Shown here: piece after piece, positions 59,720 through 64,000 of the stretch
Layout of the letters: each line of letters starts with the position of its first letter
Numbering within the stretch: position 1 is the stretch's first letter
Source of the DNA: Actinoallomurus soli
Lineage (GTDB): Bacteria; Actinomycetota; Actinomycetes; Streptosporangiales; Streptosporangiaceae
Assembly: GCF_024055715.1 (NCBI RefSeq)
Contig: NZ_JAMXMV010000004.1
Location: 186,001-250,000 of the forward strand
Direction of reading: 5' to 3'
Length of the DNA: 64,000 bases
Program-made: the position numbers and the translations under genes
Notes under the pieces: generated by a model
What the model was told of the DNA's origin: nothing
Seen by the model: only the letters and a program-made list of their open reading frames with translations
Databases searched by the model: none

Positions 59720-60707
59720 TAGCCGCTCCCTGCGCCTCGCGGCCCTCCGGGCCGCCCGCGGCCCGCGCGGCGAGATCGCCCGCGATCTGCCGGGCCGAAC
59801 GAATCAGCAGTGATCTGTCAAGCCTCCCGCCCCAACGTCCCCTCAGCATTTCAGCACCCTTGGGATCCAGCGCGAAACCCCCCAGAACACTCGCGGGCAA
59901 TTCGGCATTGGAAATGATGCGGCCGACCTCGGTGATGGAGGTGCGGTATTCGCGGGGATCCGCCACCACGACGACAGCGATCGGCGGGGCGGCGTGACCG
60001 CCGAGTTCGGCGGCGAGCGAGTTAATGCGTTCGCGCAGGTGAGCGACGTGTTCGAGGGTGGCGCGGGTGAACAGGACGATCGTGGACGCCTCCCGCAGCA
60101 GGTCGGTCACGGCCGATCCGGCGCCCAGCCGCCCGCAGTCCGCGACCACGTCGACGGGCGTCTGGATCGCGGGAGCACCCGCTCCGTTGACCGGCGGACC
60201 GCCCTGAATCGGGAACCCTCCGCTCGGCGTCGTGCCGTTCCCCGCGTGCCCGGCGCCCGGTGTGGGGCCGGTCCCGGGATACCCGCCGTTCGGCGTCGTG
60301 CCGTTCGTCACGCCGTTCGCCGCGTGCGCGGCGCCGTCGGCGTACGGGGCCGGGACGCCGAGGCTCGCGAACGCGCGGCCGAGCGGGCCCCACAGCCAGG
60401 TGAGCCCCTGGGCCTGTTCGGCGTTGGCGAGGCCGACGAGCACGTCCAGGCCGCCGACGAGCCGCTGCGTGTGCTCCCAGACCTGGTCCGCGCGCAGCCC
60501 GCGCCGCGCGGTGGCGGCGAGGCTGAGCATGCCGCGCGCGGGGTTGAGCATGCCGCCGTCGTCGGCGGGCAGCCGGTAGACCAGGTCGCCGCCCGCCTGG
60601 TCGCACTCGGCCAGCAGCACCGGGCGCGGCCACACCGCCGCGATGGCGACGGCGGCGGTGGTGACGCCCGGCGCTCCCTTGTCGGCCGCGAGGACGATGA
60701 GCCCCAT
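59700..60707 (-). CDS. TadZ/CpaE-like MinD-type ATPase, P-loop Lys missing
   Basis: 335 residues. It begins MGLIVLAADKGAPGVTTAAV. The deviant Walker A is KGAPGVTT: the signature first Lys is kept, but the second Lys of KGGxGKT is Val. The region VVADCGRLGAGSAVTDLLRE and IVLFTRATLEHVAHLRERIN is the MinD/CpaE switch-like second half. In between lies an insertion of about 60 Gly/Asn/Thr/Pro-rich residues (about 125-185). TadZ localises the pilus machine. Nucleotide hydrolysis here is doubtful. Its ATG shares one base with the cpaB stop (TGATG). Confidence 0.75.
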   Translation of the reverse strand: MGLIVLAADKGAPGVTTAAVAIAAVWPRPVLLAECDQAGGDLVYRLPADDGGMLNPARGMLSLAATARRGLRADQVWEHTQRLVGGLDVLVGLANAEQAQGLTWLWGPLGRAFASLGVPAPYADGAAHAANGVTNGTTPNGGYPGTGPTPGAGHAGNGTTPSGGFPIQGGPPVNGAGAPAIQTPVDVVADCGRLGAGSAVTDLLREASTIVLFTRATLEHVAHLRERINSLAAELGGHAAPPIAVVVVADPREYRTSITEVGRIISNAELPASVLGGFALDPKGAEMLRGRWGGRLDRSLLIRSARQIAGDLAARAAGGPEGREAQGAASGSQSR

Positions 60708-61555
60708 CAGGGCCTGCCCGTCGGGCCACCGGACGCCCCTGAGGCCGGCCGGCGGGTCGTACGGTCGGGGGCCGGCTGCCGGGCCGTCGCCGACTGCTGC
60801 GGCGTCGGGGGGACGGCGCTCGGGACGGTGACGGCGTGCGCCCGTTTGCCGGACGCCTGCTCGCCGGGCGCGAGGACGGCCACCGCGACCGCGCCCGCCG
60901 ACGCGGCCTGGGTGACGAGCGGGGCCTCGTCCGTGGGCACCGTCACCGACACCTGGACCTGGTCGCTCTGGATGTCGTTCTGACCGGGCCCGGCGACGTC
61001 GTACACCATCGCGACCGGAGCGAGCACCGCCCCGGCCTGGATGCCGGTCTGCCCCTCCACCGCGACGGCGTACACCGCGACGCGGTCGCCCGGGCGCAGG
61101 CCGCCCGCCGGAAGCTGACCGGGCTTGAGCGCGAGCCCGACGACGACGGTGCCCTTGGCCGCCGAGGCGGCCGTGCTGATCATCCCGTTGGTCAGGAGCG
61201 ATCCGCTCACGAGGGTGACGGTCGCGTACGTCTGCGTGACCTTCGCGCGGTCCCGCCACGGAATGTAGTCCAGGCCGCCGGCCGCCGAGACCTGGACCTC
61301 CTCCAGCGCGGACGCCGGGATGCGCTGCCCCGCGGCGACCGGCTTGGCCACCCGGATGACCGGGACCCGCTGCCCGCTGACCATCACCAGATAGGCGCTG
61401 ACCAGCGCACCTCCGACGATGAGCAGAACGGCCAGCGCCGCCATCGCCGGCTTGCGCTCCCGGGGCGGCACGGGAATCCGGTGGCCGGCCGCCACCGCGA
61501 GCGACGGCCGCCCTGGGGTGTCGGCGACGCTCTTGCGATCACTGCTCGTCGTCAC
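60707..61555 (-). CDS. SAF-domain/CpaB (RcpC)-like pilus protein
   Basis: 282 residues from a GTG at 61555 with GGCGGAG seven bases upstream; a TTG at 61570 is the alternative. One membrane helix (AALAVLLIVGGALVSAYLVM) is followed by a SAF domain (VPVIRVAKPVAAGQRIPASA), GTVVVGLALKPGQLPAGGLR, PGDRVAVYAVAVEG and a Pro/Thr-rich tail. This is the RcpC/CpaB periplasmic-side component of Tad systems; some bind the cell wall through SAF. First gene of the operon; 225 bases of divergent promoter separate it from the EccC-like gene. Confidence 0.85.
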   Translation of the reverse strand: MTTSSDRKSVADTPGRPSLAVAAGHRIPVPPRERKPAMAALAVLLIVGGALVSAYLVMVSGQRVPVIRVAKPVAAGQRIPASALEEVQVSAAGGLDYIPWRDRAKVTQTYATVTLVSGSLLTNGMISTAASAAKGTVVVGLALKPGQLPAGGLRPGDRVAVYAVAVEGQTGIQAGAVLAPVAMVYDVAGPGQNDIQSDQVQVSVTVPTDEAPLVTQAASAGAVAVAVLAPGEQASGKRAHAVTVPSAVPPTPQQSATARQPAPDRTTRRPASGASGGPTGRP

Positions 61556-61780
61556 TGGATACTCCGCCAATTCGGGGGATTGCGGACTGTCGGCGTTGAC
61601 GGGACGCGGCGAACCATCGTTCCGTCCTTACCGCTCCGCGTCAATGCGGCATCGACAGATTGTTTCGTCCCGGATGTCGCCGGCCAGTTAAGTGATCAAG
61701 ACTGCACTCGGGCGGAGCCGCTGGAGAGACCCCGGAACCCTCTCTATCCTGGTCCGGCAGACGGCGAATCCGGAGGGGTA

Positions 61781-64000
61781 ATGCGAATCTCGCTCACGGT
61801 GATGACCGATCAGGGTCCCCGTGACGTCGTGGTCAACGGTGATTCCGATATGACGGTAGAAACCGTTGCGAGATCACTAATTACGGCGCTCAACACCGAG
61901 CCGGTCAAAGAGGCCCTCGCGGAAGTCGTACACCTACCAAGCGCACGCTGGGTGGCCGAATCCGCGCCGCCCCTGTGGGCGGGCGGCCGCATGCTCGATC
62001 CGGCCGTCCCCGCGGCACGGGTCCTGCGCGACGGCGCCCTCGTGGCCCTCGACCCCGCCGGCGCCGTCGCGACGGTCCTGGCCGAGCCCACCGGAAGCGC
62101 CGAGATCCGTGTCGCCGGCGGTCCCGCCGCGGGCGCGGTGCACCGCGTCGGCATCGGCGAGACCACCGTCGGCAGCGGCCCCGACGTGGACGTGCGCCTC
62201 GGCGACCCGTCCGTTCCCGCGCACGCCCTGACCGTCACGGTCGAGTCCCACCGCGTCACCGTCTCCGTCACGGTCGCCGCCGCCGGCGACGCCCTCCTCG
62301 ACGGAGCCCCGCTCGACGGCACCGCCCAGTGGACGCCCGGCGGGATGCTGACCGTCGGGTCCTCCGTGCTGACCTACGTCCCGGCCTCCGCGCCGGACGC
62401 CCACCTCGCACCTCTGGAGGACGGCGGGCTCGCCTACAACCGGCCGCCCCGCCTGCTGCCGCCCGAGCGGCCCTCCAGGCTGGAGGTCCCGCAGGAGCCG
62501 CCGAAGACGCAGCGCGAGCGGCTCCGGCTGGTCGGCTCGCTGCTGTTCGCCGCGGCCGGCGTCGTCATGGCCGTCGTCACCGGCCAGTGGTACTGGGCGC
62601 TGATGGCCCTCGCCTACCCCGTCATCCAGGTCGGCGAGTGGATCGCCGACCGGATGTACGGCCGCACGTCCTACAAGAAGGCGATCAAGGACTACCGGCG
62701 CGCCAAGGAGGAGTTCGACGCCGCGCTGGAGCACCTGCGCCACGCCGACGAACAGGACCGCCGCGCGCTCGCGCCGGACGCCGCCGAGGTGCTCCTGACC
62801 GCCACCGGCCCGCGCCGGCGGCTCTGGGAACGCCGCCGCTCCGACGCCGACACCCTGTACCTCCGCGTCGGCCTCGCCGACCTCCCCGCGGACATCGAGC
62901 TCGTCCCCGGCCGCGGCGGCGACACCGACCCCGTCATGCCCGAGCCGCCCGTCGCGCACGCCGTCCCCGTCTCGCTGCCCCTCGCCGACCTCGGCGTCAT
63001 CGGGCTCGCCGGCCCTCGCGACCGCTCCCGCGCGCTCGCCCGCTGGCTCGTCGCCCAGGCCGCCGCCCTGCACAGCCCCCGCGACCTGGCCATCGTCGTG
63101 CTCTCGGCCGACCCCGACGGCGGTGAGCACTGGAACTGGGTCCGCTGGCTGCCCCACACCGCCCCCCGTGAGGGCGAGGAGTGCGTCGCGCTGATCGGCG
63201 CGGACCCCGACTCCGTCGCCCACCGCATCACCGAGCTGGCGATCCGCATCACCGAACGCCGCCGCGCCGCCGACCGGTCCGCCGGCGGCCTCTTCGGCGG
63301 CGCCGCCCAGGGCTCCGGCCCGTACAACATCCTCCTCGTCATGGACGGCGCGCGACGCCTGCGCCGGATGCCGGGCATGCCACAGGTCCTGTCCGCCGGC
63401 CCGTCGTACGGGCTGCACGCGATCTGCATCGACGACGACGAACGCCTCCTCCCGGAGGAGTGCACCGCCGTCGCCGTGTGGGACTGGGACCGGCCCGCGC
63501 ACGTACGGCTGCGCGGCCACGGCCTCGACTCCCTCGGCCCGATCCTCGCCGACCAGGTCTCCACGGGCTGGTGCGACCGCATGGCCCGCGCCCTCGCCCC
63601 CGTACGGGACGTCTCCCGCGACGACGCCGAGGCGGCCGTCCCGCGCGAGGCCCGGCTCCTCGACGTCCTCGGCATGCCGAACCCCACCGCCGCCCACGTC
63701 CAGGCGATCTGGGCCGCAGGCGGCCGTACGACCGCCGTCCCGATCGGACTGTCGGCCGACGGCGTGTTCACCGTCGACCTGCGCGTCGACGGGCCGCACG
63801 GCCTCATCGCCGGCACGACGGGCGCCGGCAAGTCCGAGCTCCTGCAGACCCTCATCGCGTCGCTCGCCGTGGCGAACCGGCCCGACGAGCTGACGTTCGT
63901 CCTCATCGACTACAAGGGCGGCGCGGCGTTCGCGGACTGCGCGTCGCTCCCGCACGTCGCCGGAGTGGTCACCGACCTCGACGGCCACCTCACCGAACGC
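61781..64000 (+). CDS. FHA-FtsK/SpoIIIE (EccC/EssC-like) ATPase, 3'-truncated by window edge
   Basis: At least 740 residues are visible and the frame is open at the right edge. It starts MRISLTVMTDQGPRDVVVNG with CGGAGGGG before the ATG. Residues 1-90 resemble a ubiquitin-like fold, residues 105-205 an FHA-like domain (VHRVGIGETTVGSGPDVDVR, LGDPSVPAHALTVTVE). Two membrane helices follow (LVGSLLFAAAGVVMAVVTG, WYWALMALAYPVIQVGEWIA). The first FtsK motor has Walker A AGTTGAGKSELLQT (Lys684) and FVLIDYKGGAAFADCASLPH. This is the EssC-type architecture of type VII secretion, which recognises substrates and powers export. The other secretion genes, if present, lie beyond the edge. Confidence 0.88.
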   Translation, partial: MRISLTVMTDQGPRDVVVNGDSDMTVETVARSLITALNTEPVKEALAEVVHLPSARWVAESAPPLWAGGRMLDPAVPAARVLRDGALVALDPAGAVATVLAEPTGSAEIRVAGGPAAGAVHRVGIGETTVGSGPDVDVRLGDPSVPAHALTVTVESHRVTVSVTVAAAGDALLDGAPLDGTAQWTPGGMLTVGSSVLTYVPASAPDAHLAPLEDGGLAYNRPPRLLPPERPSRLEVPQEPPKTQRERLRLVGSLLFAAAGVVMAVVTGQWYWALMALAYPVIQVGEWIADRMYGRTSYKKAIKDYRRAKEEFDAALEHLRHADEQDRRALAPDAAEVLLTATGPRRRLWERRRSDADTLYLRVGLADLPADIELVPGRGGDTDPVMPEPPVAHAVPVSLPLADLGVIGLAGPRDRSRALARWLVAQAAALHSPRDLAIVVLSADPDGGEHWNWVRWLPHTAPREGEECVALIGADPDSVAHRITELAIRITERRRAADRSAGGLFGGAAQGSGPYNILLVMDGARRLRRMPGMPQVLSAGPSYGLHAICIDDDERLLPEECTAVAVWDWDRPAHVRLRGHGLDSLGPILADQVSTGWCDRMARALAPVRDVSRDDAEAAVPREARLLDVLGMPNPTAAHVQAIWAAGGRTTAVPIGLSADGVFTVDLRVDGPHGLIAGTTGAGKSELLQTLIASLAVANRPDELTFVLIDYKGGAAFADCASLPHVAGVVTDLDGHLTER

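Overview
The window is very GC-rich DNA with GTG/TTG starts, densely packed operons and strong actinobacterial signatures: a biotin-dependent acyl-CoA carboxylase with epsilon subunit, ppk1 coupled to a MutT1-type gene, a cydABDC operon, a Tad pilus locus with a SARP-like regulator, and EccC-type ATPases. I infer a filamentous actinobacterium, probably Streptosporangiales/Thermomonosporaceae-like. Genus assignment is inference only. Both edges cut genes: a DUF2786 gene on the left and an FHA-FtsK/EccC gene on the right.

Layout. 0-9.5 kb is accessory: a DUF2786 gene, a small hypothetical gene, a divergent HxlR/NmrA pair, a decayed pentapeptide-repeat gene, a 937-residue multidomain lectin/discoidin-like protein, a methyltransferase, and a TetR/MFS efflux pair separated by four helically phased operator-like sites. 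9.5-12.4 kb holds the MutT1-like NUDIX/phosphatase gene overlapping ppk1. 12.6-16.3 kb holds an SDR, a LysR, a divergent GntR/PEBP pair and a small secreted protein. 16.5-21.7 kb is a compact minus-strand gene row: a small helical protein, a three-module FtsK-like ATPase, a coiled-coil membrane protein, a PH-domain membrane protein and a class III nucleotide cyclase. I regard this as the best candidate for an undescribed system.

21.7-28.6 kb holds an FAD monooxygenase/TetR pair, birA, an AraC remnant, a GlcG-like gene, an amidohydrolase/IclR pair and a NYN-domain gene. 28.8-34.9 kb is cydABDC (cytochrome bd oxidase and its assembly exporter). 35-38 kb holds GNAT, a DUF3885-like gene, and a divergon of GntR versus an RsbW-like ATPase plus a hypothetical. 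38.3-43.5 kb is an ABC exporter divergent from a histidine kinase/response regulator pair. 43.6-48.2 kb has ppc divergent from accD/accE. 48.6-51.5 kb holds a PucR regulator and a beta-propeller lipoprotein.

51.6-61.6 kb is one Tad/Flp pilus operon read leftwards: cpaB-like, tadZ, tadA, tadB, a 34-codon coupled ORF, tadC, an Flp-like pilin, two TadE-like pseudopilins, a TadG-like protein and a membrane LysM-SARP protein. Diverging from it is the FHA-FtsK/EccC gene that runs off the right end.

No tRNA, rRNA, CRISPR array, insertion sequence or integrase was seen. Genome decay is visible at the pentapeptide-repeat gene, the AraC remnant and probably the IclR N-terminus. All family assignments come from reading motifs by eye, without database searches.
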